Positions 1 to 7,437 of a DNA stretch of 64,000 nucleotides are shown here, piece after piece; position 1 is the first letter of the stretch; every line of letters begins with the position of its first letter. The DNA comes from Bradyrhizobium sp. ARR65. GTDB lineage: Bacteria > Pseudomonadota > Alphaproteobacteria > Rhizobiales > Xanthobacteraceae. The translations under genes and the position numbers were made by a program. The stretch spans positions 62,272 to 126,271 of the forward strand of contig NZ_AWZU01000023.1 in NCBI RefSeq assembly GCF_000472385.1, written 5' to 3'. The notes beneath the pieces were generated by a model. It was not told where the DNA came from. It did not search any database and worked only from the letters and a program-made list of their open reading frames with translations.

Positions 1-587
1 AGACGCTGCGCCAGCGCGATGGCTTCAGCATCGAGTTGCTCCTGCGCCACCACGCGGTTGGCCAGCCCCCATTCAAGCGCCACTTTGGCCGAGATCGGCT
101 CGCCCAGCGCGAACAGCTCAAAGGCGCGGGAGTGCCCGATGCGCAGCGGCATCAACAGGCTCGAGGCCGCTTCCGGGACCAGGGCAAGGCTGACGAAGGG
201 CGTGGACAGGAGCGCATTCTCCGCAAGCACGACCAGATCGCAATGCAGGAGCATGGTGGTGCCGACGCCAACCGCCCGTCCCTGCACCGCCGCGATCAAC
301 GGCTTGGTCGAGCGGCCCAGCGAGCGGATGAAGCGCGTCACCTGACGCTCACCTTGCGCTTTGCCCGCAGCCACCGCCGCGAATTCCGAAAGGTCGTTGC
401 CGGCAGTGAAGGAATCGCCTTGGCCCTTGATCATGATCACGCGCACGCCGGCGTCACTCTCCGCGGCTTCGATGGCGTCGGCAAGACGGCCGTACATCTC
501 ATTCGTCAGCGCGTTCTTCTTCTCGGGCCGCGCCAGCGTCAGCGTCAAAATGCCACTGCTGTTCTCGATCTGCACATGGTCGGTCAT
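1..587 (-). CDS. Enoyl-CoA hydratase/isomerase family protein (3' end cut by window)
   Basis: Crotonase-fold enzyme; members hydrate or isomerise acyl-CoA thioesters, typically in beta-oxidation or aromatic degradation. About 195 N-terminal residues are visible and the frame runs off the left edge. It shows the usual opening (LTLARPEKKNALTNEMY), the oxyanion-hole stretch (GNDLSEFA) and the region around AVQGRAVGVGTTMLLHCDLV. The ATG at 587 has a good AGGAGA site. The start overlaps the stop of the MarR gene (ATGA), so the two are probably translationally coupled, with MarR first. The substrate cannot be told from sequence. Confidence 0.9.
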   Translation of the reverse strand, partial: MTDHVQIENSSGILTLTLARPEKKNALTNEMYGRLADAIEAAESDAGVRVIMIKGQGDSFTAGNDLSEFAAVAAGKAQGERQVTRFIRSLGRSTKPLIAAVQGRAVGVGTTMLLHCDLVVLAENALLSTPFVSLALVPEAASSLLMPLRIGHSRAFELFALGEPISAKVALEWGLANRVVAQEQLDAEAIALAQR

Positions 588-1021
588 TCGTCATCTCCTC
601 TGGGAAATTTGCTCTGAATGCTGGTCAGCCAGCGTGCAACGGTGTCGATCTCGTCGCTGCTGAATCCTTGCGTAAGACGCGCGTTCATCTCGCGTGCAGT
701 CTCCCTGGCGCGCACCAGCGCTTTGCGGCCTTTCGGCGTCAGGAAGACCCGCCATGCGCGCGCGTCCTTCTCGTCCGCGCGCCGTTCGACCAGACCGGCG
801 GTCGCCATCCGGTCCACCAGGCCGCTGATCCCGGCCGGTCCGAGATCCAGCGCCGCCCCCGCTTCTCCCATCAGGGCGCCGTCCTGCTTGCCGAGCACGA
901 ACAACAATCCCGCTTGCGCCGGCGACACAGCCTCAGCCGAGTTCGCTACCGCCGCGCGCTGCACACGCCGCTGCGCCACGCTCAGGAGATAGATCAGACG
1001 ATGCTCTTTTCGCGCGCTCAC
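584..1021 (-). CDS. MarR family transcriptional regulator
   Basis: Winged-helix regulator of 145 residues, the normal MarR length. The DNA-binding part is recognisable: a helix-turn-helix around LDLGPAGISGLVDRMATAGL, then the wing (ERRADEKDARAWRVFLTPKGR). The start is a GTG at 1021 with only a weak ribosome site. Its stop overlaps the ATG of the enoyl-CoA hydratase gene, so it likely heads that operon. A perfect 12-bp palindrome lies just upstream, between this gene and the divergent esterase gene. The inferred role is a local repressor of both transcripts, lifted by an aromatic acid or acyl-CoA. Confidence 0.88.
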   Translation of the reverse strand: MSARKEHRLIYLLSVAQRRVQRAAVANSAEAVSPAQAGLLFVLGKQDGALMGEAGAALDLGPAGISGLVDRMATAGLVERRADEKDARAWRVFLTPKGRKALVRARETAREMNARLTQGFSSDEIDTVARWLTSIQSKFPRGDDE

Positions 1022-1044
1022 GTGCCGAACCCGGGGTCAATTAC

Positions 1045-1056
1045 TTCGCATGCGAA
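1045..1056. promoter_or_regulatory. Perfect palindrome, candidate MarR operator
   Basis: TTCGCATGCGAA is a perfect 6+6 inverted repeat in the divergent gap between the MarR gene (GTG at 1021) and the esterase gene (start 1235). It lies 24 bp upstream of the MarR start. Size, symmetry and position are as expected for a MarR dimer site. The assignment to this regulator is inference. Confidence 0.5.
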
Positions 1057-1234
1057 ATATTTAGCCCCGGATGATATGCCTCGTCACGGAAAAAAATGCG
1101 GAGAGCACGAGGCCCCCACAGATCTTTCTCTTCACCTGCGCCGCAAACCACCTGCTTGCACCGCTCGAAACGCGCTGGATAATGTCGAACCGGCGCTGAC
1201 CAATGAGCGCCCAACACGTCTTAAAGGGATGGAA

Positions 1235-2197
1235 ATGAACGCTCCGCTTGATCCTGTGATCGCCCAGATCATTCCGCTGCTGCCGCTTCGCGATCCCAAA
1301 ACCATGACGCCGCAGAGCTGCCGCGAGGCGCTGCGTGCCCTCGCGGCATCCCGCGCGTCCGTTCCTCCTCCGCCTGTCGCAAGTGTCGAGGACATCAATG
1401 TCGAAGGCGCAGCCGGACCGCTTGCGGCGCGGGCCTACCGCGCCACTTCCGCCGCGTCTCCGACGGTCGTGTTCTTTCATGGCGGCGGCTGGGTCGCCGG
1501 CGATCTCGAAACCCATGACCGGCAGGCGCGCTGGCTTGCGATCGAGACCGGCGCGGTCGTGGTGTCTGTCGACTATCGGCGCCCGCCCGAGGTCCCTTTC
1601 CCCGGCGCGTTCGAGGATGCGTTCGCCGCGTTGCAGGATGTCGCAAGCCGCATCGACCAGTTCGGCGGCGATCCGAGGCGTTTGGGCGTGGCCGGCGACA
1701 GTGCGGGCGGCAATCTTGCGGCGACGACCGCAATCGCGGCGCGCGACCACGGCCTTTCCCTTGCCGGCCAGCTCCTGGTCTATCCGGTGACCGACGTCGT
1801 CGGAAGCTACGCTGACGCAAAAGAGAATGCGCGCTTCCCGTCGCGCGCCGAGAATGCCGAAGGCTATTTCCTGTCGCGCGCAGTCATGGAATGGTTCTGC
1901 GGTCACTATCTTGCCGACAAGAGCCATGGCGCGGACTGGCGCGTCTCGCCGCTGCGCGCCAATGATCTTGCGGACGTCGCACCCGCCGTGATCTGCACCG
2001 CCTGGTTCGATCCGTTGCGTGATGAGGGCGCGGCCTATGCAAAGGCGTTGCAGGCGGCCGGTGTGCCGACCCGCTATTACGAAGGCTTGGGGCTGATCCA
2101 TGGGTTCTTCGGAATGGGCGAGGCATGCGAGGCCGCACGGCTCGAGGCACAACGCGCGCGTGCGGACTTCAAGGCATTGCTCGCGCACGGCATTTGA
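1235..2197 (+). CDS. Alpha/beta hydrolase, HSL (fold-3) family esterase
   Basis: Carboxylesterase of 320 residues in the hormone-sensitive-lipase family. It has the oxyanion motif HGGGW, the nucleophile elbow GDSAGG, an acid in the segment CTAWFDPLRDEG and the catalytic His in GLIHGFFGM. No signal peptide is visible, so it should be cytoplasmic. The ATG at 1235 is preferred over the ATG at 1229 because AAAGGG sits at a workable distance. It is divergent from the MarR gene and so may belong to the same regulon. The substrate, probably a short acyl ester, is unknown. Confidence 0.9.
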   Translation: MNAPLDPVIAQIIPLLPLRDPKTMTPQSCREALRALAASRASVPPPPVASVEDINVEGAAGPLAARAYRATSAASPTVVFFHGGGWVAGDLETHDRQARWLAIETGAVVVSVDYRRPPEVPFPGAFEDAFAALQDVASRIDQFGGDPRRLGVAGDSAGGNLAATTAIAARDHGLSLAGQLLVYPVTDVVGSYADAKENARFPSRAENAEGYFLSRAVMEWFCGHYLADKSHGADWRVSPLRANDLADVAPAVICTAWFDPLRDEGAAYAKALQAAGVPTRYYEGLGLIHGFFGMGEACEAARLEAQRARADFKALLAHGI

Positions 2198-2295
2198 GTG
2201 AACGAATTTCTGCAACGGATGATCCCATCGCGCTTGATCGCGTTGCATTTTCGCGTTCCAATCGAGCCACTCTGCTGATCCTAGGGAGGTCCCTC

Positions 2296-2544
2296 ATGAA
2301 AAAGCTATTCCTGGCCGCCATCATCGCCACCTTCGCGGCCGGCTCGGCCTTTGCGCAGGATTCCTGTGAAAGCAAAGCCGTCGGCAAGGACGGCAAGCCC
2401 TTGGCGGGCGCCGCAAAAACCTCATTCATGAAGAAGTGCATGGCCGACGCCTGCGCGGCCAAGGCTGTCGGTTCGGACGGCAAGCCGCTCGCCGGCGCCG
2501 CCAAGACCAGCTTTATGAAGAAATGCGAGAAAGGCGGCGCCTAA
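2296..2544 (+). CDS. PsiF-repeat secreted protein
   Basis: Exported protein of 82 residues: a signal peptide (MKKLFLAAIIATFAAGSAFA, cut before QDSC) followed by two almost identical units of about 25 residues. Each has the form C..KAVG.DGKPLAGAAKTS and ends FMKKC. This is the PsiF repeat, named from the E. coli phosphate-starvation gene; its function is unknown. The cysteines at both ends of each unit could form disulphides in the periplasm. The start is fixed by the signal peptide and the GGGAGG site. A hairpin terminator follows 21 bp after the stop. No Pho box was identified. Confidence 0.9.
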   Translation: MKKLFLAAIIATFAAGSAFAQDSCESKAVGKDGKPLAGAAKTSFMKKCMADACAAKAVGSDGKPLAGAAKTSFMKKCEKGGA

Positions 2545-2565
2545 GCCTCTGCGCCATCAAACAAA

Positions 2566-2588
2566 AAGGGCGGCTCGTGGCCGCCCTT
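2566..2588. terminator. Bidirectional hairpin terminator
   Basis: Perfect 9-bp stem AAGGGCGGC/GCCGCCCTT with a 5-nt loop between two converging genes. On the minus strand a run of five T follows the stem, so it best serves the aspartate dehydrogenase gene. On the plus strand it also ends the PsiF gene. Confidence 0.8.
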
Positions 2589-2629
2589 GCGCGTTCAGAG
2601 ATTACGTGACGTCACTGGCCGCTTGCCGT

Positions 2630-3505
2630 TCAGGTGCCCACTCGCAAGGGGGTGTGCAGCTTGCGCAGGCAGGCGATCACCGAAAGCGCGGTGATCCGGC
2701 CGGTCTTGGGATTCTCCGAGGGGATGTTCTCGATCATCATCGAGAAGCGCGCCGAATCCGAATCCACCTCGATGCGGTGGGTGTTGCGCGTCACCGTCGG
2801 ATCTGCCCAGATTTCGACCATGGTGCGGTCGGGACCGATGCCTGCGAGCGACAACGCCACCGCCACGTTGATATTGGCTGGAAAGCCCTTCGCCGCCTCC
2901 CGCGCCGTGCCCTCGAAGATCTTCACCGGCACGGTGACGCCATCGAGGTCGATCTTCTGTTCGACGATATAGGGAGCGCCGGCAAGACCGCGTGGCGGCT
3001 TGCGGGTCGACATCCGTACCGAGTGGATCGTGCCGACCGCGGCCGCGGTCACGGCATCGAGCCCGATCAAGGCGCCGGTGGGCACCACGATCTGGCCACC
3101 GTTCTTGCGGGCGAGATCGATCAGATCGGTGTTTTCGAGCAGCGCGCCGGCGCTGAGCACGATCGCGGTCTTGCCGCGCGAGACCACCGGCCCAACGATC
3201 GACCGCACCAGCCCGCTCGGCGCACATTCGATGACGATATCGGCCACGTCGGCGAGCTGCTCGATCGGCAATGCGGCCGGGGCAGCCTTCAGCCTGCCCA
3301 GCCATTCGCGATGCTTGTCGATGCTCTGCGCCGACACCGCGCTCAGGACCAGCCCGTCGATCCCGGCATCGATGGCTTTGGCCACGCTGGTGCCGATGGG
3401 CCCAAGCCCGGCAATGGCCACGCGCGAGGTGACCTTCGAACCACCCCTCGCCTCCGCCCCTCTCACGCTCCACGGCTCAAGCAAGTTTGCAACGTCCTCC
3501 GTCAA
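2630..3505 (-). CDS. nadX: L-aspartate dehydrogenase
   Basis: NAD(P)-dependent oxidation of L-aspartate to iminoaspartate, which can feed NAD synthesis through NadA. The Rossmann start (VAIAGLGPIGTSVAKAI), the middle segment IVVPTGALIGLDAV and the C-terminal part (NINVAVALSLAGIGPDRTMV, HRIEVDSDSARF) are typical of the DUF108 family. The start is uncertain. The frame opens at a TTG at 3505 behind GGAAGG, but the conserved protein begins near residue 28, and a GTG at 3466 or 3421 would give the usual length of about 265 residues. nadA and nadC are not in the window. It stands alone, ended by the hairpin at 2566-2588. Confidence 0.85.
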   Translation of the reverse strand: MTEDVANLLEPWSVRGAEARGGSKVTSRVAIAGLGPIGTSVAKAIDAGIDGLVLSAVSAQSIDKHREWLGRLKAAPAALPIEQLADVADIVIECAPSGLVRSIVGPVVSRGKTAIVLSAGALLENTDLIDLARKNGGQIVVPTGALIGLDAVTAAAVGTIHSVRMSTRKPPRGLAGAPYIVEQKIDLDGVTVPVKIFEGTAREAAKGFPANINVAVALSLAGIGPDRTMVEIWADPTVTRNTHRIEVDSDSARFSMMIENIPSENPKTGRITALSVIACLRKLHTPLRVGT

Positions 3506-3569
3506 CCGAGCCTTCCGGCCAATCCTTCACCTAACCTGTGATGAGATTAGTTCCGTCGGCTGCCTCGGC

Positions 3570-3601
3570 GGTTCACCTCTCCCAGCGGGGAGAGGTGAAC
3601 C
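3570..3601. repeat. Perfect palindrome, REP-like or terminator
   Basis: Perfect 14-bp inverted repeat GGTTCACCTCTCCC with a 4-nt loop, between the MBL-fold gene (ends 3677) and the start of aspartate dehydrogenase. It resembles the CACCTCTCCC...GGGAGAGGTG palindromes I recall as multicopy in Bradyrhizobium intergenic DNA. It could also end the MBL-fold transcript. There is no T-run on either side. Confidence 0.6.
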
Positions 3602-3676
3602 GAGACTGCGGCTAATGCCGATTGAACCAAACGCCATCTCGCTCTACGCCGCGGTTACCGCGGTTTCAGCGCTCGT

Positions 3677-4552
3677 TCAATCCCGCTTGAAGCGGTAGTC
3701 GAAGCGCTCACCATCGGCCTTGATCAGACCGACCGTCGGACGCGGAAAGTGGATCGGCAGGATCAGAGTATCGGTATCGGCTACCGATGCGAAGAACTTC
3801 CGGCGTGACAGCGCCGACTGCTTCGGGTCCCAATCCGGTTTGGCCGACCAATCCGGCTCGCGGCACTGGATCACATGGTGCATCAGGTCGCCGGTGACCA
3901 CGGCGCGCTTGCCCCGCGAGGCGATATTCACGCAGCAATGGCAGGGCGAATGGCCACGCGTCGGCGTCAGGGTGATGGTGTCGTCGAGCACATAATCGTC
4001 GTCGACGAGCAGCGCCTGCCCCGCCTCGACGATCGGCAGGCAATTGTCGCGAAACACCGTGCCGGGCGGATCGTTTCCCTTGGCATGCTCCTCTTCCCAA
4101 ACAGCATATTCGCGCTTGTGGAAGATATATTTCGCGTTCGGAAAGGTCGGCACCCAGCGCCCATCGCGCAGGACGGTGTTCCAGCCGGTGTGATCGATGT
4201 GAAGATGGGTGCAGAACACATAATCGATCATCTCGAAGCTGAGGCCGAGCGCGAACAGTTCGTTGCGCCAACGCTCCTTGCCGGGAAAATCGAACGGTGG
4301 CGGATGGCCCTTGTCCTCGCCGGTACAGGTGTCCACCAGGATGGTGTGACGCGGCGTGCGGACCACGAAGGTCTGGTAGGTGATCAGGATCTTGCCGAGC
4401 GAGGCATCGAAGACCTCCGGCTCCATGGTCCTCAAATGATGCTTGAACACCGCCTCATCATAGGCGGGAAAGAAATCCTGCGGCCGGCGCCACGGGCCTT
4501 CGCGCTCGATCACCGCATCGATGGTGACATCGCCGAGCCTGATTTGCTTCAT
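3677..4552 (-). CDS. MBL fold metallo-hydrolase
   Basis: Metallo-beta-lactamase-fold hydrolase of 291 residues without a signal peptide. The metal motif THLHIDH gives His116, His118, Asp120 and His121. Further ligands are expected in RGHSPCHC and in VVTGDLMHH. The layout is like quorum-quenching lactonases and related hydrolases, but the substrate cannot be called. The ATG at 4552 has a GGAGGAT-type site close upstream. A small gene lies 75 bp upstream on the same strand. Confidence 0.87.
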   Translation of the reverse strand: MKQIRLGDVTIDAVIEREGPWRRPQDFFPAYDEAVFKHHLRTMEPEVFDASLGKILITYQTFVVRTPRHTILVDTCTGEDKGHPPPFDFPGKERWRNELFALGLSFEMIDYVFCTHLHIDHTGWNTVLRDGRWVPTFPNAKYIFHKREYAVWEEEHAKGNDPPGTVFRDNCLPIVEAGQALLVDDDYVLDDTITLTPTRGHSPCHCCVNIASRGKRAVVTGDLMHHVIQCREPDWSAKPDWDPKQSALSRRKFFASVADTDTLILPIHFPRPTVGLIKADGERFDYRFKRD

Positions 4553-4627
4553 CGCATCCTCCCAATTTTTTTCGGGAGGGTATCGACAGGTCAGCGGCGG
4601 TTCAAGGCACGCAGGCCGGCAGGCCTG

Positions 4628-4780
4628 CTATGCATGCCGCTTGAAATATTGCACTTCGCGCTCGTGCTTTTCCGCTGCGGCGCGTGTCTTGAACGTGCCG
4701 AGATTACGGCGCTTGCCAGTCTTCGGATCGATCTTGCGGGAATAGAGCCGGTACTGACCGGATCGCAGTTTGCGGATCAT
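4628..4780 (-). CDS. Small basic protein, 50 residues, function unknown
   Basis: Complete short frame: it begins MIRKLRSGQYRLYSRKID, continues PKTGKRRNLGTFKTRAAAEK and ends QYFKRHA. It is strongly basic. A clear GAGGAGAG site precedes the ATG at 4780. The pattern GQYRLYSRK..PKTGKRRNLG.F.T...A..HE resembles small proteins often annotated as hypothetical in Bradyrhizobium. The segment GTFKTRAAAEKHER looks like the arm-type motif found in other small DNA- or RNA-binding proteins, but this is only a resemblance. Confidence 0.72.
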   Translation of the reverse strand: MIRKLRSGQYRLYSRKIDPKTGKRRNLGTFKTRAAAEKHEREVQYFKRHA

Positions 4781-4885
4781 GGTGTTCTCTCCTCAACCTT
4801 CCGCATTAACGGCGATCGTCCTTCGCGCGTTCCGCCTTGCCTGGCGGCCGGCTGCGAGATGCAGCCGCACGAAGGCCATCGAGCT

Positions 4886-5356
4886 TCATTTCTTGCCGGG
4901 CGGCGCGAAGCTTTGGTCACCGAAGGGCTGCTCGGTCGGCGGGCGGATGACGATAAAGCTGCGGTTCATCGATTGGTGACAGGTGTTGCACCCTTCCGTG
5001 AGCTCTGCGACCGTCGCGGCAAATCGCCTGCTGTCCTTGGCCCTGACCGCGTCCTCGATCGCGCTCAGCGGTTCAACCATCATGGTGACATTGTTCACGG
5101 GGATGCCTTCATACAGCATGGCGGCTTCGGCCAGGCTCGTCCTCAGCCGCTGCAATTCATAGTCGGCGAGATCCCAGTTCTGTGCCTTGCCGGCAAAATA
5201 GAGCTTGATGTGCCGGGTCTGCGCCGCGTTCATGATGTCGCCGAGCTGCGGCACATATTGCTCTCCGGCCGCAGCCACCGACCCGAGTTCGGCAACCACC
5301 AAGGGCACCGGCGCGCAGGCAAGCACCGCCCCCAAGATCCATCCGCGATGCGTCAT
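4886..5356 (-). CDS. Exported c-type heme protein
   Basis: Protein of 156 residues with an N-terminal export segment (about residues 4-30) and one heme-attachment motif CNTCH (Cys123, Cys126, His127) near the C-terminus. The upstream part is helical. A single C-terminal CxxCH after a helical bundle is the layout of class II (cytochrome c-prime-like) proteins, but this is not certain. Start choice: the ATG at 5356 begins the signal sequence and has a GGAGAG site, whereas the longer upstream frame has no protein-like content. Likely periplasmic electron transfer or sensing; partner unknown. Confidence 0.75.
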   Translation of the reverse strand: MTHRGWILGAVLACAPVPLVVAELGSVAAAGEQYVPQLGDIMNAAQTRHIKLYFAGKAQNWDLADYELQRLRTSLAEAAMLYEGIPVNNVTMMVEPLSAIEDAVRAKDSRRFAATVAELTEGCNTCHQSMNRSFIVIRPPTEQPFGDQSFAPPGKK

Positions 5357-5505
5357 CCGATCTCTCCAACCCTCTTCCCGTGTTGTCGCGATTGCGCCCG
5401 CGGCGAACCGGCGGCCTTCCGGCACGCGTCCCTCCTCTATGCCGCATCGCGGCGGGCAATATTGCGCTTGATCAAGATCGACGCCCGGCGCCGCTCGCGA
5501 CTGCG

Positions 5506-6345
5506 CTAAAAGCAGAGATTGGTGACCAGATTGCCGCGCTTGTCCTTGATTGCGATCGGACATTGCAGCCGCTTCAGGGCCGCCTTCGCATCCTCGTCGC
5601 CGAGGTCGGCCGCCCTCTGGTAGTAGGCCTTGGCGGCTTCCACATCCTTCGGCCCGCCGCGCCCCTCTTGCGAAAAGGCGCCCATGCGCTCGAGCGCGCC
5701 GGGATGGTTTTGCGCCGCCGCCTTTTCAAACAGCGCACGGGCTCCGACATCGTCCTTCGGCCCGCCGGTGCCCTCGGCCAGCATCAGGCCGAGCTGATAC
5801 TGCGCCTCTGCATTGGTCTCGGCGGCCTTCGCGAGCAGGTCGCGCGCACGCGCCGGATCGGATGGCGTCGTGCCACCGCTTCCGCCAAGGGCGGCAAGAT
5901 TGGAGATGCCCCGCGGATTGCCACCCTCGGCAGCCCGCTCGAACAGCTTGCGCGCCTGCGCGTCATCCTTGGCAAGCCCGCTTCCCGTGCCATAAAGCAC
6001 GCCCAGCTCGACCATCGCAGAGGTCGAGCCCCTGTCTGCCGCCTTGCGCCAGGCGGCGACCGCTTCCGCGGTCTGCTTGTTCGCCGCATAGGCGCGGCCG
6101 AGCTCATACATCGCGCGCCGCGAGCCCGCCGCCGCCTGCTTGCAGAACTTGATTGCGGTTGCGATATCGGAGGGCGCAATTTCGGTGACGCCCTTGATGT
6201 CAGCCGGCTTGTCGGGATCGGAGGGATCGGCCGCGATCCGGTCGCACAGGACAAGATCGGCGGATTGCGCGTGCGCGAGCGACGGCGCCCACGCGCAGGC
6301 CATCACGGCAAAGCAAATCCGGTAAAACCATTTGGTAATCATCAT
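5506..6345 (-). CDS. Sel1-repeat (SLR/TPR-like) exported protein
   Basis: Protein of about 279 residues. After a signal peptide (FAVMACAWAPSLAHAQS) come several Sel1 repeats of about 36 residues, for example AMYELGRAYAANKQTAEAVA, AMVELGVLYGTGSGLAKDDA and AQYQLGLMLAEGTGGPKDDV. The C-terminus (LKRLQCPIAIKDKRGNLVTN) is distinct and has cysteines that may pair. Sel1 repeats form protein-binding solenoids; no catalytic domain is present. Two adjacent ATGs (6345, 6342) fit. It lies 28 bp downstream of the binding-protein gene on the same strand, so the two could be co-transcribed. Confidence 0.85.
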   Translation of the reverse strand: MMITKWFYRICFAVMACAWAPSLAHAQSADLVLCDRIAADPSDPDKPADIKGVTEIAPSDIATAIKFCKQAAAGSRRAMYELGRAYAANKQTAEAVAAWRKAADRGSTSAMVELGVLYGTGSGLAKDDAQARKLFERAAEGGNPRGISNLAALGGSGGTTPSDPARARDLLAKAAETNAEAQYQLGLMLAEGTGGPKDDVGARALFEKAAAQNHPGALERMGAFSQEGRGGPKDVEAAKAYYQRAADLGDEDAKAALKRLQCPIAIKDKRGNLVTNLCF

Positions 6346-6373
6346 CGGACGTTGCTTCGCGCTGCGGGCAAAT

Positions 6374-7060
6374 TCAAGGCTCGAGGCCGGTGTCGCGCAA
6401 CACGGACGCGACCTCCGGCGAGGCGAGAAAACGCAATAGCCGATCGGCGTCGGTCGGGCATTGGGCGCTCGCCATGCGTGCGGCGGAGAACACCGCAGGC
6501 CTCTGCAGCTCACGCGGGACCGGGCCGATGATCTCCACGCCCGGCACCTGCTTCAGTTCGCTGATCTGCTGGACCGCAAGATCCGCTTCGCCCGACACCA
6601 GCCGCTCCGCCGTAAACCCTGACGAGATGATCGTGGCCTTGGCATTGATCTCGGATGCGATCTCAAGGTGTTCGAGCAATTGCGCGAAGAAGACGCCGCT
6701 CGCCCCCAGGCGCGAATAGGCCACCGAGCGCGCGACGAGGAGGGTGGCACGAAGCGCCGAGGGCGTCGCGATGTCGGGATGCGGCGCACCGGCCTTGACG
6801 GCAATGCCGACAAAGGAGCGCGCGAGATCAGCCTGGCTCTCCGCGACGACCAGCCCCTCGCGTACGAGTTCATCGAGTCCTTCGCGCGTCAGAATCACGA
6901 CATCGGCGGCCTCGCCGGCACGAAGCCGCGGCAACAAAACGAGCGTCGGCGCGAAATCGGCATCAATGCGGATTCCCGTGGCCGCCTCGAACTGAGCGGT
7001 CAGACTGACAACGGCGCCCTTCAATCCGAGCGTCGAGAGCAACCGAGCGGAAACGGCCAT
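6374..7060 (-). CDS. Substrate-binding domain protein, ModA-like, no signal peptide
   Basis: Protein of 228 residues resembling periplasmic molybdate- or sulfate-type binding proteins: opening LLSTLGLKGAVVSLTAQFEA, then DVVILTREGLDELV, and IIGPVPRELQ near the end. Unlike transporter-linked relatives it starts directly at the mature domain, with no signal peptide and no lipobox. No permease or ATPase gene is nearby. The ATG at 7060 has AGGGGAG upstream. It may be a cytoplasmic sensor or an orphan; the ligand is unknown. Confidence 0.8.
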   Translation of the reverse strand: MAVSARLLSTLGLKGAVVSLTAQFEAATGIRIDADFAPTLVLLPRLRAGEAADVVILTREGLDELVREGLVVAESQADLARSFVGIAVKAGAPHPDIATPSALRATLLVARSVAYSRLGASGVFFAQLLEHLEIASEINAKATIISSGFTAERLVSGEADLAVQQISELKQVPGVEIIGPVPRELQRPAVFSAARMASAQCPTDADRLLRFLASPEVASVLRDTGLEP

Positions 7061-7083
7061 TAACGATCGCACTCCCCTGCGGC

Positions 7084-7260
7084 TCAAAGCCTGTGCATCA
7101 GTCTCAAAACGTAGGCGCCGACATGGGCGAAAGCGGAATTGCCACCAAGCATCTTGCCACCGCGTGCATACATCACGCTGCGGCCGATCGCTTCATCAAG
7201 CTGGAATTGGACCGTGTAGAAGCCCCCGAACAACGGATGCCCCCGGTTCTCGCCTTGCTC
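7084..7260 (-). pseudogene. Possible remnant of a GrlR-like regulatory protein
   Basis: An open stretch on the minus strand, closed upstream by an in-frame stop, reads FGGFYTVQFQLDEAIGRSVM, then ARGGKMLGGNSAFAHVGAYV and LRLMHRL before TGA. The pattern G.Y.V.F......G.......G...GG.S...YVG.Y resembles the start of GrlR-family proteins (about 110-130 residues). Here it stops just after the GGNSAFAHVGAY segment, at about half length, and has no convincing start codon. I read it as a truncated remnant. It could instead be a very short gene starting at an internal Met or TTG. Confidence 0.4.
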
Positions 7261-7355
7261 TGCGCTATCTAGCGCGGTTCATCGGCCGAGGGAAATGACG
7301 TTGCCCACACGTCCACATTGACCAAATGGCACAGCAGGGATGTCGGGAAAGCGAT

Positions 7356-7419
7356 GGTCCGCCGGAGCGGTTTGCGCTCCGACGGACCAGAGGGGTGGAC
7401 CGGGCGCCCCCACCCGGTC
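7356..7419. terminator. Two hairpins downstream of glnII
   Basis: Stem GGTCCG(C)CGGAGCG/CGCTCCG(A)CGGACC at 7356-7388 has one mismatch. GACCGGG/CCCGGTC at 7398-7419 has an 8-nt loop. Both lie within 85 bp after the glnII stop. No T-run follows, so this is a likely end-of-transcript structure rather than a textbook intrinsic terminator. The rest of 7261-7355 shows nothing clear. Confidence 0.45.
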
Positions 7420-7437
7420 TTTACCCGTTTTAGGCTG

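Noticed and set aside
3875..5509. Long open frame (about 544 codons) on the plus strand
   Set aside because: Antisense to the MBL-fold, small basic and c-heme genes, which have clear motifs. High GC keeps opposite frames open; its protein has no recognisable domain.
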